Assembly (NCBI RefSeq): GCF_000687475.1
Contig: NC_057318.1
Span: 3,658,001 to 3,722,000, forward strand
DNA: 64,000 nucleotides
Origin: Ustilaginoidea virens
Taxonomy: Eukaryota; Ascomycota; Sordariomycetes; Hypocreales; Clavicipitaceae
Direction: 5' to 3'
Translations under genes and position numbers: made by a program
Shown: positions 44,555 through 55,940 of the stretch, in pieces
How positions within the stretch are numbered: position 1 is the stretch's first letter
How the letters are laid out: every line of letters begins with the position of its first letter
Notes under the pieces: generated by a model
Seen by the model: only the letters and a program-made list of their open reading frames with translations
Told to the model about the DNA's origin: nothing
The model's database searches: none

Positions 44555-47500
44555 GTTTGGTGCAGAAATATAATATCCCCTGGGTCTGAGCAACGCGGCA
44601 ACAAGCCCAGCCTTCCCGGCTCGTTTCTGTGCAGTGTGCAACGGCGGATGGCGGGCCGAGTATTTATGATCCGGTCTAGCCCGCGGCTCCTGGGTCAAAA
44701 AAGGCCAAGAAACGGGGAAGCTTGTTATGGTTGGGAGGCTGTTGTCATCGGCGAAGAAGACGAGACGGTTATCATGTGTCGGGGTGAGGTCGGATTTTGC
44801 TGACGCGGACGAGGCAGTTGCAGAAGGAAAAAAAAAGATGAAAAGAAGAAAAAAAATGAAAAATGAAAAAAAGAAAAAAAAGTCAATGGGCGAGTACTGT
44901 ATCGTATATCGGCAAGACCTGTACGAAAAGAGGTTTGGCAAAAGCCAGTTTTGGGAAGGGAACAGAAAGCCAAGGCGAGAAGGAGGGGACTGGAGATTTT
45001 ATTTTATTCTATTTTGCTGGGCAAGAAGCGTTGAAGTTGGGCCATGTTCCTTCAATTCAAACTTGTGCCGGTTCCGGGGCGTGCGCCTATCAGCCCGGGC
45101 CCATCGCGCCTTCCACTTCCACCTCGTCGGTGTCTATGCAACTTGTGCCTGGCCCGTGCCCTGTCTGCGAATGGGGCGCGCCGTGGCTCATTGTTCAATC
45201 TTTGGCAAGGCGGGCAGACGCTGGTACCACGTGCCGGAGCATGTACCGCACCCCTGGTGCTCTGTTAGGCACCTAGGTAGGTACTCGGCACGGAGTGCGG
45301 AGGAGTGGAGTGCGTGCGGCGTGCGGCGTGCGGAGTGCGGCGAGCGCGGAGTACGTACGGAGCACGGAGTCGCGCGAACCAACCGATCACCTACCACCGG
45401 GCATCCTCTGTCGACCGGCCGTCGCTTGTTGCAAGCAGCGAGCTGGCAGCAGCAAAGGTCCGATTTCCATTCATGCATGCGTGGTTGGCGTTGGCTGCGG
45501 TTGTCGGCCCCCTTACACCCACCCCCTCTCGCCCCCCTCCCAGGGGATGGGGATGAAGGGACGTGGATGACGCTGCATCCCGGCGTGGCGACCTGCTAGT
45601 CCCTGGAGTTGTTGTTGTCAGTGGTTGGTTGGGTGTGCGGCTAGCCAGTCCGATCCCGTCAGAACGGCGAGCCAATCAGCGGCGGCCGAAATGTTGTTGA
45701 GATGCAAAAGGGCCCCCACGCTGGGACGCCAGGTTTTGGGGTTTCCTTCAATGGCGGGCGCCTTGAACTGAAGCAACATGGATGGCCAAGCTCTCTCGGC
45801 TCTGTACAGAACCGTCCATTCGTAGCCAAGCTACCTTAGGTACCTAGGTAAGCTTTCTTGCCAGCCGTTGCCTCACGTCGAAAGTTGAAAAGGATGCACG
45901 GACACGCGGAAACAACAAGTCGTCGTGGTGCTGCGCAAGGCGGTCAAAGCGGTCAATCGTCTGGATAACGTCATCATTTCCCCACGGCCACGCGGGCGTT
46001 GGCTGGCTTTGACCTGCAAAAACCAGGGGGGGGGCTGTCGTTTCCCAGCTCTGACTGCTGCCCCGACTGCTGCCCCGACTGCTGTCCCGACTGCTGACCC
46101 GTCTCATCCATTGCCCACTGTCATGCTGCCATCATTGCCTCGCGAAGCATTCTAATGAACGGCCTGGCTGTCAGCCAAAAACGAGGGTCCCCTTTCAAGC
46201 GACACGACACGACACGCACGCGACGCTCGCAGCCGAAACAACCTCCCTCGGGCGGAGTCGCGGACTGACTGCAGCTGGACGCCACTGCAGCCGGACGCCA
46301 CCCCAGCCGTCGTGTCGGGGCTTGGCAGGTAATGCATGCACCATGTATCGTGTACCTCGCGGAGGATAAGCCGTCTGTGGCAAGCACCGCAGCGCTGCTA
46401 TCGCGGAGCGGGTTGTTTGCACCGCCGCTTTCTTTCCCCGCTCATGCCGGCACTTGCTACCGCGAGGTTTCTTTTTTTTTTTTATATTATTTCTTTTTTT
46501 TTGTTGGGGATCTCCAGGCGACCACCAGCTGGTCCAGACCCAACACAGCCTGTTGACGGACGTCGCAGCGGTCCGCAGCGTCACGGGTTATGATGAAGGT
46601 CCGGATGGGATGCAGAGGCGTATTTTTTCTTCTTCTTTCATTTGGCGTTCCTTTTTCTCTCGTTATTTTTTTTTTTTTTTGGTGCTGCCCCCGGCTCCTG
46701 TACTCGGTCGAGCTTTCGTTGTGCATGCCGTCCAGTTTATCCCATCCATTATGCACATCCAGACAGACCGTACGTAGATCAAAGACCACCACCGCCAACC
46801 CGTACCAACGCACCAAAAGTGAAAAAAAGTCCGCGCGCAACCTCGCGTGCTCCGTCGTCCTCCGACGACATGTGCGTCCTGTCGCGCGAGTCAATGCTTG
46901 CTCACTCACTCACTCACCCGTTGGCGGCGCTGCTGCAACTCAACAATTTATTAGGTCCATGACGACTCCTGCCGACTCCACCAGAAGCGAACTATTTTCG
47001 TTCTTTTCCCCAGTCGCACAGAAGCACCAGATTAGGAAATGGACCCGTGGACCCGTGGGCCTGTGGCCTGTGGCCTGTGGCCCTGTGGCCCCATCTCAAA
47101 GTACCGAGTGCCGAGTACTCCGCCGTTGCGCACAGCTCGCTCTCCCTCCCGACACAGAATCGACTCTCTCCCGACTCAGAATCATCCATGTATCAACCTC
47201 GGCACCGAGCCAAACAGCGGGGGCGGATAAAGACAATGACTCCAGTCCCCCTTAATAATATGTAACGTCTACTGGTCCCTGCCGGCCGGACAGACAAGTC
47301 CCCCTGGCAGGGCTAAAGGAGAAAGATGCAACTACAGTTGCAGTGCGTGTGTCTTCTTCCTCTTCCATCTTCGCACCCTCAAAGAATCAAAACAAAACAA
47401 GTCCCTGGTCCCTTGCTGCAGATCGCCGACACCACAACAAGGGTACGGTGAGACATGGACATGTACATACGCCCTGCGGCCTCCTCGGCTACATACTACA

Positions 47501-48288
47501 TACTACCTGCTGCATGCTACGTGCCACAGTACCATGTACATGCGTACGGTAATTCATCCAACTGTTCCCTCGCTGCTGGGTGAAGCCGTCGCAGCAGCCA
47601 CCCACCCGCACAGGCCTTTGTCAATCTCTCGGCAGACCTCATCGTGCGACTGCCCAGGAACCAACAGACCAAAACTCATCCATGTGGAACTTCTTCCATG
47701 CTCCGACATGTGCAGAGCAGACGCTTCTGTCGAGACCACCAGACGCTTCCTTGCCAAGTCTGCCTCTGCCTGTTCGCCAAGCAAGCTCAAGAGCGCACGC
47801 AGCCTTCGCTGGCTGGGCTGGGCTGGTGTTGCAGCGAGAGCCAAACAACTGCGGCTGCAAGCGTCGTCTACCAAAGCACAGTATCGGCTCCTCCCTACGG
47901 CATCTACATCTACATCTACATCTACACACTCCTCAAAGTGAACTTACCGCAAAATATTTGCCTGGCAACAAGTATGTTGTACTCCGCAAAACACCTAGCC
48001 CCCAGAAAGGCTCGAGTCATCCCTTCCGCTTCAACACCTGCTTGGAATTGAAAAGAAATGCATTCGTTCATTGCATGCATTCTCGACTGCCTGTCAACGC
48101 ATGGCAAGTGGTATGATGCGGTCTGGAAAAGAATAGTAAATTCAGCAAAGCCTCTACACAATCAACACTGCCTGTCTGTCGTCTGTCTATACACATCCTC
48201 AGGTCGTTTGACAGCCCCCCCCCCCTGCTCTTGTCCATCCTAGCTAGTCCCGCGCCTCCCGAATACGCAATACCGCGCGTGTCCCCTG
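44555..48288. other. Gene-poor region, 3.7 kb
   Basis: Between the elongase start and the carboxypeptidase stop. Holds A-rich and T-rich tracts (44826-44882, 46470-46502, 46664-46680), a GGAGTGCGGCGTGCG-type imperfect repeat (45290-45370), TAGGTACCTA-like motifs (45266, 45835), an ACTGCTGCCCCG repeat (46057-46095) and TCTACATCTACA copies near 47903-47930. All ORFs overlap on both strands and show no domain. Confidence 0.5.
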
Positions 48289-50071
48289 TTATGCCTTGAG
48301 GCTGCCGGAAAGCCAGCGGTTGAGGAAATCGAGGGAAGCCTCGGGCTGGTCAAAGGGCGTCATATGGCCAGCCCTGTAGATCTGAAGGAACGACAGGTTG
48401 CCGTGCGACTTCATCTTTCCATAATCCTTGACACGCTCGCTCTTGGCCTTGGAGAAGCCTTCATGACCAGACCACTCAAGCTTGTCGGTCCAAGCCCGGT
48501 TGCCAAGCCAGTTGCAGATAAAGTCGGCGTCTCCGGCGTAGATCAAAACCGGAATCTCGTCGAGTATCTTGGGAATCAGGTTGTGGTAGGGCTTCATCCA
48601 GTCGCCCTGCAGGAGGAAGTTGCGATTGATGTCAAAGTTGCAGCTGTCGTAGCTGTCCACCTCGACCCCGAGGGCCTCGAGAACCTCGGGTCGGTTCAGC
48701 CATTCGGTAATGTAGCCGAGCTCGTCGTAGCAAAGGTTTCCGCCCGTGCAGTCACGGCGAACGTCGTAGGGGTTGCGGCCAGTTCGCTGGTAAGGGCCGA
48801 TAATGGCATTGTTGCAGTAGATGCTGGCAGGAACGCACGTCCAGACGCTCTCCGAGTTGTAGCAAGAGCTGATCAAAGACTGACATCGCGCCAGAGAGTT
48901 GTCCAGGCCGCGGCACTCGCTCTCTCCGAGAACAGCAGGGTAGCCACCATCACCGCAGGCCATGGGGCGGTAGTGTTCGTACTGGGTATAGGGGTCGGTC
49001 AAACCGTTTCCGATAAGCACGCTCTTGAGGTTGATGTTGCGATCCTTGTGCGACAGGATTTCCGACGTGAAGACGGGAATGTAGTGTCCAGCGTAGGACT
49101 CGCCGGCAATGTGGAAGTCCTGCTTGGCGTACTCGGGGAACTGGTGGAAGAAGAGGGTCAAGAGAGCATAGATATCCTTGCCAGCAGCAACAGTGTTGCT
49201 CACCGTTCCGCTGCTGTACGAGTAACCCACGTTGACGGGCTGGTCGAGGAAGATGACGGATGCGTTGGCATTCCACGAGTAGGGGTTGTGGACAAGCTCA
49301 ATCTTTTTGTTGATGGAAGCTGGGCCGAGTTCCATGAAGAGACCAGTGAGCGATGAGCAGCCCGGTCCACCGTTGAGCCACAAGACTACAGGGTCATTCT
49401 TGGGGTCATTTCGTGATTCAAAGAACCCTTTTTTTTTTTTCGTGGCCATCAGTTAGCTCATTGTCCGCTTTGATTCTTGGTGACGAGCGTGTGTGGCTAG
49501 CGACGTGGCTGCAAATAATGCCGCATTCTGCGTCGAGCGTGGCACAATGGCCCGATTGGTACGTACAGTAAAACAGATGCTTGTCATTCTCCTCATCGTC
49601 GAGGTAGCCGCTGTATTGCTTGACCTTGTCGACACGTAGCTTGGCCGGGTCGACCTTCTTGGCGCGAAGACTGTAGTTGTCCAGCTTGCCGCCGACCTTG
49701 CGATGGGACTCGCCCTCTTCGTTGTCGACCCATATAGACTGTACATGGGCGCCTTTGACGACATGGTCCCATTTCTTGTCGGGAATGCGAGAGTTCTTTT
49801 TGGGCTTGGCGCTGATGACGTGCTTCTTGAAGGCGTCGACAGCGTCGGGGGCGAGCATGGCGACTTCATCCCAGATGGCCTTGGCCTCGGAGGAAGCCTC
49901 GCCAAAGGCCTTCTTCAGGGACTCTGACCAGGAATCGAAATCGAGGCTGCCAACATCGGCGAGATCCAGGCCGAGGGCAGCCTTGGACGGGTTGCTAAGA
50001 ACCTTTTGGTCCCCAAGGCCGACGGCGGACGATGCGGCTCCGAGCACGAGGGCCGAGGTAGACAGCCGCAT
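48289..50071 (-). CDS. cpyA: Carboxypeptidase Y (vacuolar serine carboxypeptidase)
   Basis: Vacuolar S10 serine carboxypeptidase, 547 residues, standard for fungal CPY. Exon 1 49567..50071 and exon 2 48289..49427. The signal peptide is [18 protein letters not shown]; a propeptide follows, with the mature enzyme starting near [16 protein letters not shown]. Visible motifs: [10 protein letters not shown] (oxyanion region), [10 protein letters not shown] with catalytic Ser279, ADFICNWLG with catalytic Asp470 and [11 protein letters not shown] with catalytic His523. Cys-rich insertions are conserved ([18 protein letters not shown]). The splice junction joins TTT-TAC-T|GG as [11 protein letters not shown], the family sequence. 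The acceptor AG directly follows a run of 11 A instead of a pyrimidine tract, with a plausible branch site GCTAAC about 30 bases upstream. ATG 50071 starts the signal peptide. Confidence 0.95.
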
Positions 50072-51518
50072 GGTCGACGACGGTGGTGATACAGCTGACG
50101 GTGTGGATAAAGCACAATATTCAGGTATTGATGGTAGCTGGGCAGTGAGAAGATGACGGGATGAAAGGATGCAAGGGATGAGGGGGAGGGGAGATGTAAA
50201 AGAGGACGAGGAACAAACCAAGGTCGAGTCTGGTCGGATTAATGGGATGGAGGTTGGCTCGGCGGGCGAGAGTGGGTGACGAGGCCGCCGCAAACGACGT
50301 CAACTACCAGGTACCTAGGTACCTTAGGTACTGTACCTAGGTACCTAACAGGTACCTAATTGGGGGGAAAACAGGGAACGGGAGACGTACCCGACCACTG
50401 ACCACCTGCATGGCATGTGGTATAGAGCTCGGGCAAGCTGCTGAGTGGCCGGCCAGGTAGGTACATGTACCCAAGGTACGCAAGCTAAGCTGCCTACGGC
50501 AACTTCGGTGCCTAGCAACCCCACACTGCTGGGCAACAGGCAAGGCGATCCGGTGGCTGCCACACCGTCGTCAGCTACCACCCTGCCACACGACTCGAAT
50601 TGGAAGCACAGCACAGGCTGCAGGTACTGCCTGATCCCTGGATGATCCCTGGACGTGTGTGCTACAATCATCATCTGCCAATCCCTCGCACGAATGAGGT
50701 CGCCGTCACGCATGGGAATACCGATACAAGACGGACTACCTCTTTGCGCCGGGTTTCGTTCTTTATCTGCTCGAGGCGCCAGAGTGGGTACTCTGAAGGA
50801 AGGTGTACGGAGTACCCGCGAGCGTCCTGGTCAGGTGCGACTGCGTTGCAGGCTAGCTTGCACCTGCCTTATCAGCCAGCCGGCTCACGCTTACCTTGAT
50901 GTCCCGAGCCAACTGTCATTCTGGTTATGGTGCGATCCTTGACAGCTGAAACGTTGCTGGAGCAACTGCGTGGATCCTGGTTCCTCCCATGCTGTTGCAC
51001 AATGGATACAATGGATGTTCATACGGACGACGCACAGTCATTATCAGCAGGGGCATGTTCTGTACTGCTCTTGTGTGAAACCACCTCGATTGTCACTGTT
51101 TGGGGAAAAGAAGTTGGAAAAAAAAATTAAGGATACAAGAGGGCCACGGGTCGTAGTGGCGTCCTCTTTTTTTCTTTTCTTTCTCTTATTCTTCTCATTC
51201 CACCCGGATTCTCTTCCTCGTCTGCAAAGATTCGCACTTGCGTCTGGCTAGCGCCGTGCCCAGGCCTACTTCCTCGCGGAAGAGTCGGCTCCGTCGGCCC
51301 TGGAACTCTAATCGACCGAGCGAAACGCTTGGAAGCCCACTACACGAGTCCGAGCCGCAACCATATTCCGCCCTTGTGCCTGCCTCCCTTTAGCTTCATC
51401 GACCCGTCAACCGCACGGAGTGGGCAAAGGCTGGAAGGGGAAGGGGACGCGGTGAGTTTCAAAGTCGAGCCCCTGCCACCCCAGGTGCCAGATGCCATTG
51501 AAATCGTTTTGCAGTTCC
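50072..51518. other. Intergenic, 1.45 kb
   Basis: Upstream of carboxypeptidase Y and downstream of the DJ-1-like gene. Dense TAGGTACCTA-like motifs at 50306-50358 and around 50455-50480, and GTACGGAGTAC at 50803. No gene is called. Confidence 0.5.
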
Positions 51519-52522
51519 TCATGCCCGGCAGTTCCCACTGGCCGGTACGTGGTTCAGCGCTGCAAAAGGATCGTCGCACGCGTCCTCTGCCCGCACGAAC
51601 TCGACCTTGCTTTGGATCTTTCGCGACACCTCCTTGCCGTACTTGGCGTCGATGAATTCGAATATGAGGTCGAGTCCTGAGGCGACCTGTTGTTATGGGA
51701 GACGGTCCAAGTTAGCGTCGCTGCCTTGGAGAACACCTTTCTGCCTTTTGAGCCATCCTTTCGCCGTTTCGGGGAAAAAAAAAAGGGGGGGGAAATAGAG
51801 ATCAAACCAAAATGACTTACGCCGGATGACGTCCAAACATTGCCGTCAATGGTCCACCTCGCCGGTGACACCCACCTCACGTTGGGTCCCATCTTGACCG
51901 TCTCGTTCCAAGCCGCCTTGTTGGTTGTAGCCCTCTTGCCATCGAGCACCCCGGCCTTGGCGGCAACGCCGGCTCCCGTGCACACCGTGAGCAGGTACTT
52001 GACCGCCGGGTAAGCTTTCCGAATGAACCGCACGGCAGGCACCGAGCTATTACCGCTTCTCACGCCCATCCCACCTGGGACAAGAAGGACGTCGATATCT
52101 CTCGGCGGCTTGTGGTATGTGTGGGTTGGGTTGATGGACACGGTGAAACGCGACCCGGCCTTGCTCAGGGCCGGGGACGCCGGACGCATCCAGACAGGAT
52201 CCATTGTCTCAGCCATGATGCTGAGGTTCAGTGGCTTCATTAGCGAGAGGTAGAAGAGTACGTCGATGGGGCCGAAGGCGTCGATGCTGTCGAAGCTGTC
52301 GTACAACGTCACGGCCCAGTTAACGGGATAACCTGCTGGGTGGCCGTGGGCCGTAGTATTGATTCACGTCAGCGTCCCGTTGCTCTCAGTATTTGACATG
52401 CCCCCAGCTTAGGGCTGGCGGCAAGAAAGGCCAGGCCCACCTTTGCTGTTGCTGCTCGCACCCCCGTAGACTGACAGGGCCGCGCCAAAGAGGACCAGGC
52501 TGCCAAGGAAAGGAAGCTTCAT
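51519..52522 (-). CDS. Secreted DJ-1/PfpI (ThiJ-like) family protein
   Basis: Predicted 253-residue protein with a class I glutamine amidotransferase-like fold. Exons 52441..52522, 51821..52332 and 51519..51686. The N-terminus MKLPFLGSLVLFGAALSVYG is a signal peptide, so the protein probably enters the secretory pathway, which is not typical of the family. The domain starts YPVNWAVTLYDSFDSIDAFGPIDVL; DVLLVPGGMG and the nucleophile elbow LLTVCTGAG (Cys145) are clear. After it comes KRATTNKAAW, where DJ-1 relatives usually show ATTH or ATAH, so the usual His is Asn. TIDGNVWTSSG is joined to VASGLDLIFEFI across intron 2, the normal family continuation. Relatives include isonitrile hydratases and transcription-factor domains; the substrate is unknown. 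Confidence 0.85.
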
Positions 52523-52635
52523 GATGGGGGGCTATATTGACCTGGTGGCCAGCAGAAAGAATTGAAGCATCAAGCGCACAAGCGGGGAATAAGAGGAGGA
52601 AGAGGAAGAGGAAGAGGAATAAGAAGGAGAAAAGG

Positions 52636-52664
52636 AAGAAGAAGAAGAAGAAGAAGAAGAAGAA
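52636..52664. repeat. GAA microsatellite
   Basis: About nine GAA/AAG triplets upstream of the DJ-1-like gene. Confidence 0.85.
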
Positions 52665-53086
52665 AGTGAGTCAATAAAGAAAACTTGAACCAAAACGACA
52701 ATACAGACCAGACCGCCTTATTCGTGGTCGGTGTATGCCCCTCGCTGTGAATCTAAGCCTACCTCTTCCCTCGAGGACAAAATCACGGCGCGCCATATCC
52801 CGCGCGCCAAAGCCTTCAATTGCGCAAGCGTAACCAAGTTCCAAATTGAGATGCAACTCCCATCACCAGCCGGGCAGAGGTTGACCGTCAAAAGGGCCGG
52901 GATGGCTCTGCAGAACATCCCGGCCCAACCACAGCGTCAGGAACCAACCACTTTGACAAGGGGGGGGGGGGGGGACTGGCCTCGTTGTCGGGAAGTTGGC
53001 GCCGTGGTCACGTCGTGGGTGCATGCTGCATACTCATGCATGTTCCGTGCAGACCGACCGATTCGTTTGCGCGCGAGGTCCCCTTA

Positions 53087-53087
<1 letters not shown>

Positions 53088-53123
<36 letters not shown>
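53088..53123. repeat. (GCT)12 microsatellite
   Basis: Perfect triplet run in noncoding DNA. Confidence 0.9.
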
Positions 53124-53391
53124 ACACCATATTTCCACGTCGTTGGGTCAAGACCGGTGCTGATGCTGATGCTGGTGCTCATGCTGGTCGGCCGGGTACT
53201 GGAAGCAAACAACGGACAACGGACAATGGACAACGCAAGAAAACCCGGGCCAGCCGTCACTCACTGCTTCATCCGGCGTGCCAGAAAGTCGTGTTACTGA
53301 CAACCAAGCATCCGTCACATAACAAGTTTTCACGCGAGTTTGACAGGACTTGTTCTTTGTACTGCTCTTTCATTGCCTTGCAAAGCATGCT

Positions 53392-55457
53392 CTACGGCGC
53401 ATTTCCTGCTGCTGCTGCCGCCGCCGCCGCCGCCGCCGCTGCTGCAGTTTCTTCCTTTTCCTTGGCTTTTGCGGCCTTCTTTGCTGCTAATTGCTGCTCT
53501 TTGAGGAGCTTCTTCAGCTGATTCTTGCTCATTTCCTCACTTCCAGTGGACTCGGCTGCTGGCCCGCCTGCCGCCTTGGCGACTGGTACGATGAGATCCG
53601 CCCGTGGGACTCGGGGATTGCCATTCCACTCCAAGGGTCGCACAGACATGAATTCATCCACAACAGCGTCTGTAACTTTCGCTCGTCGCTCCTGGAAAGA
53701 GCCGACGTAGTTCTGAAGATGTTCAATGCAGATACTTTTCAGCTGTTTTCGATTTCCGGGCATCAGTAAAGAAGAGTCGCCGATTTTGGGCGGCGTAAAG
53801 GGAAACTTTACCTCGCCGGTGAGCAGTTTTCCGCTCGTGTAGTCGTCCTTGATTCTCTTGAGCTCCTGCCAATTCGTTAGCCAGAGAAATGAAGATCCCC
53901 TGTCCAGGATGAAGAGCTGGTACGCACTTGGTCGTCTTCCATGAAGAAGGTGAGGTACTGATAGGCCACGTCGACGTCAGCATTGCCGCCTTTTTCACGA
54001 TGCTCCTCGAGAGTCTCGCGGCCTCCAGAAAACGCATATCTAGAAGCAGCCCAATAAAGGGGAAAAAAAAACACCAAGTCATTAGTCCTCATTGTCGTTG
54101 TTTTGCCAAGCCGGCGGGGATAATGCTTGTTTACGCACTTGTTGATTTTATTCTTGATTTGCTTAGCAGTGTCACTCAGAAAAATTGCAGAGTTGTCATC
54201 ACTGGCCGACATCTTGGATCCAGGACCTTGCAAGGCGTCAAGGAATCTCATGTGGATCAGGGCAGGTTTGGCGAATTTCAGCCCAGAGGCACAGTCTCTG
54301 GTGAGACGGAAGTAGGGATCCTGGTCGATGGCGCATGGAATCAGACAAGGGATGCTGCCTGTCTTCTTTTCGTCCTCTCCAAAGATATGCGGGAACGAGG
54401 ATGCAAATGACGTTGCGCCTTGAATGCTTGCAAAGTGAATCTTTCCAATGTTCGAGCTGTGGGGAGAAGGTAATTCTTGTCAATGAGAGACCGGCCAGTC
54501 ATGGAGTGCCTCACAACCAAGCCGTACCTTCCATCGAAGCCAAAGATTGCCCTGGCTGTATTGTAGGTAACTCTCTTGGCAAACCGGACTATGTTCTTGT
54601 AGAAAGCGCCACCAACATAGGCGAAGTCGGAGAAGATGAAGGTCTTTTTAGCATCAAAACCAGCAGCAATGATGTCCATGGCGTTTGTACGACTGTATCC
54701 CATCACTTCCTCAACAGTACGCTTCTCAGAAAACAGGTATTTTTCATCTGGCTGAAAGCTTAGTCGCGAGGTTTACAAGTACAACGGGGGAAGGGGGGGC
54801 TGCATCAAAGCTCACCATCAGTCAACATGACAATTAAAGGGACATCCAGCGTATCTTGAAGCCACCTGGATCCTCCATGTTAGCTCGGCAGCTTTTCTTG
54901 GCCCCCGCATATAGCTGCGACCTAACGACCAGCAGCAGCAGCAGCGGCAGCAGCAGAACAAGAAGAAGAAGAAGAAGAAGAGAAGCCGTACTTGACAAAG
55001 TCAAAGACTTGAGTGTGACCAATGTGCATACTGTCACTGCTTGGCCCACGGCCAGTGTAGAGAAAAAACGGCTCATTCTGCAAAACACACCGTCAGCATC
55101 CTCGCACGACGGCCCAAAAAAAAACAAGGAAAAGGCCGTCTCCCTTTTTCTCGGGTGACGAACCTTTTCGTAACGATCCAGAATCATGTTCAGGTCCCGA
55201 TGACTAAAGAAGATGCCCCGGCGCATGAAGCGATGAGGTTTGCTGCCCGTGACTCTTTCCCAGCGCTGCAAGAGCGCATCGTCAATCGAGCTGGTGCCAA
55301 ACTCGTCAATGAGCTTACGGTAGTCAATGGCTTTGACTCTACCATCCTCACCGACCTCGCCAGACACGGACCAGGGGTTGATGTCCTGCTTGGATGACTT
55401 GGCGTCCTGGGCATCAGCATCGGCAGCGGCGGCCGTTTGGCCAGGTACAGACGCCAT
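53392..55457 (-). CDS. WRS1: Cytosolic tryptophan-tRNA ligase
   Basis: Class I aminoacyl-tRNA synthetase that charges tRNA-Trp. Eight exons: 55164..55457, 54992..55077, 54816..54865, 54528..54747, 54139..54456, 53928..54039, 53812..53865 and 53392..53742; all phases agree and give 494 residues. Motifs: eukaryotic N-terminus with [16 protein letters not shown] and [17 protein letters not shown] motif as [27 protein letters not shown] across intron 3; KMSKS motif as [15 protein letters not shown]; then [16 protein letters not shown] and FMEDDQELKRI. The C-terminal tail ends in a Lys-rich helix and 13 alanines. The last intron (69 bp) is in frame and stopless; splicing gives [15 protein letters not shown], matching relatives, while retention would add 23 residues. 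The gene is divergent from SBDS. Confidence 0.94.
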
Positions 55458-55940
55458 GCTCCGAGGACAGGCGCTCCGATCGCTGCAGGCACCAGACAGC
55501 TCTTGTGAGGGGAGAAATAACGAAGAAGAAAGGGGTCAGAACTGGCGAAGACGATAGGATGCCTCTGCAGGTCACTGAGCATGACTCAACGAGACGGAAC
55601 AAGCTGCTTTGCTTTGCTTTGCTTTAGTTGAAGCGGGGCAACGATGCAGGATGCTCTCCGTGCCTGCCCAATGTGGACTTTTTTCTTTTTTTTTTTCCAA
55701 CCCTCTTCCCCTTGACCCCGCCATCATCGCCTTTGTACCTCGTGCGCGCAGCCTTTATATGGCTAAGCCCCAACGGCCCCGCCATCGACATCATCTTCGT
55801 CCATCCTACGAGACAGACGTGAACTAGCTTGCTCATTCATCATATATATATGTACATATATAGTACAGTACCTCAAAGAAACGCACGCCATCGCCTCCAT
55901 TCTTTGGCTTCCCGCATCAACACAGGCAGCCGCCGCCGCC
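55458..55940. promoter_or_regulatory. Divergent promoter region, WRS1 / SBDS
   Basis: A 483 bp gap between two divergent translation-related genes. Contains TTTGCTTTGCTTTGCTTT copies (55603-55625), a T tract (55679-55696) and ATATATATGTACATATATAG about 75-100 bp upstream of the SBDS start, a possible TATA-like element for SBDS. Confidence 0.5.

Larger units (their letters stand above)
52523..53391. other. Intergenic, 0.87 kb
   Basis: Upstream of the DJ-1-like gene and downstream of the Trp-tRNA synthetase gene. Contains a GAA run (52636-52664), a G homopolymer (52962-52974) and 12 GCT triplets (53088-53123). ORFs across the GCT run (poly-Ala/Cys) are not called. Confidence 0.5.

Noticed and set aside
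43664..44803. 379-codon plus-strand ORF
   Set aside because: Antisense to the ELO elongase, which has catalytic and membrane signatures.
44727..45599. 290-codon plus-strand ORF
   Set aside because: Runs from an A-rich promoter tract into imperfect repeats; no domain.
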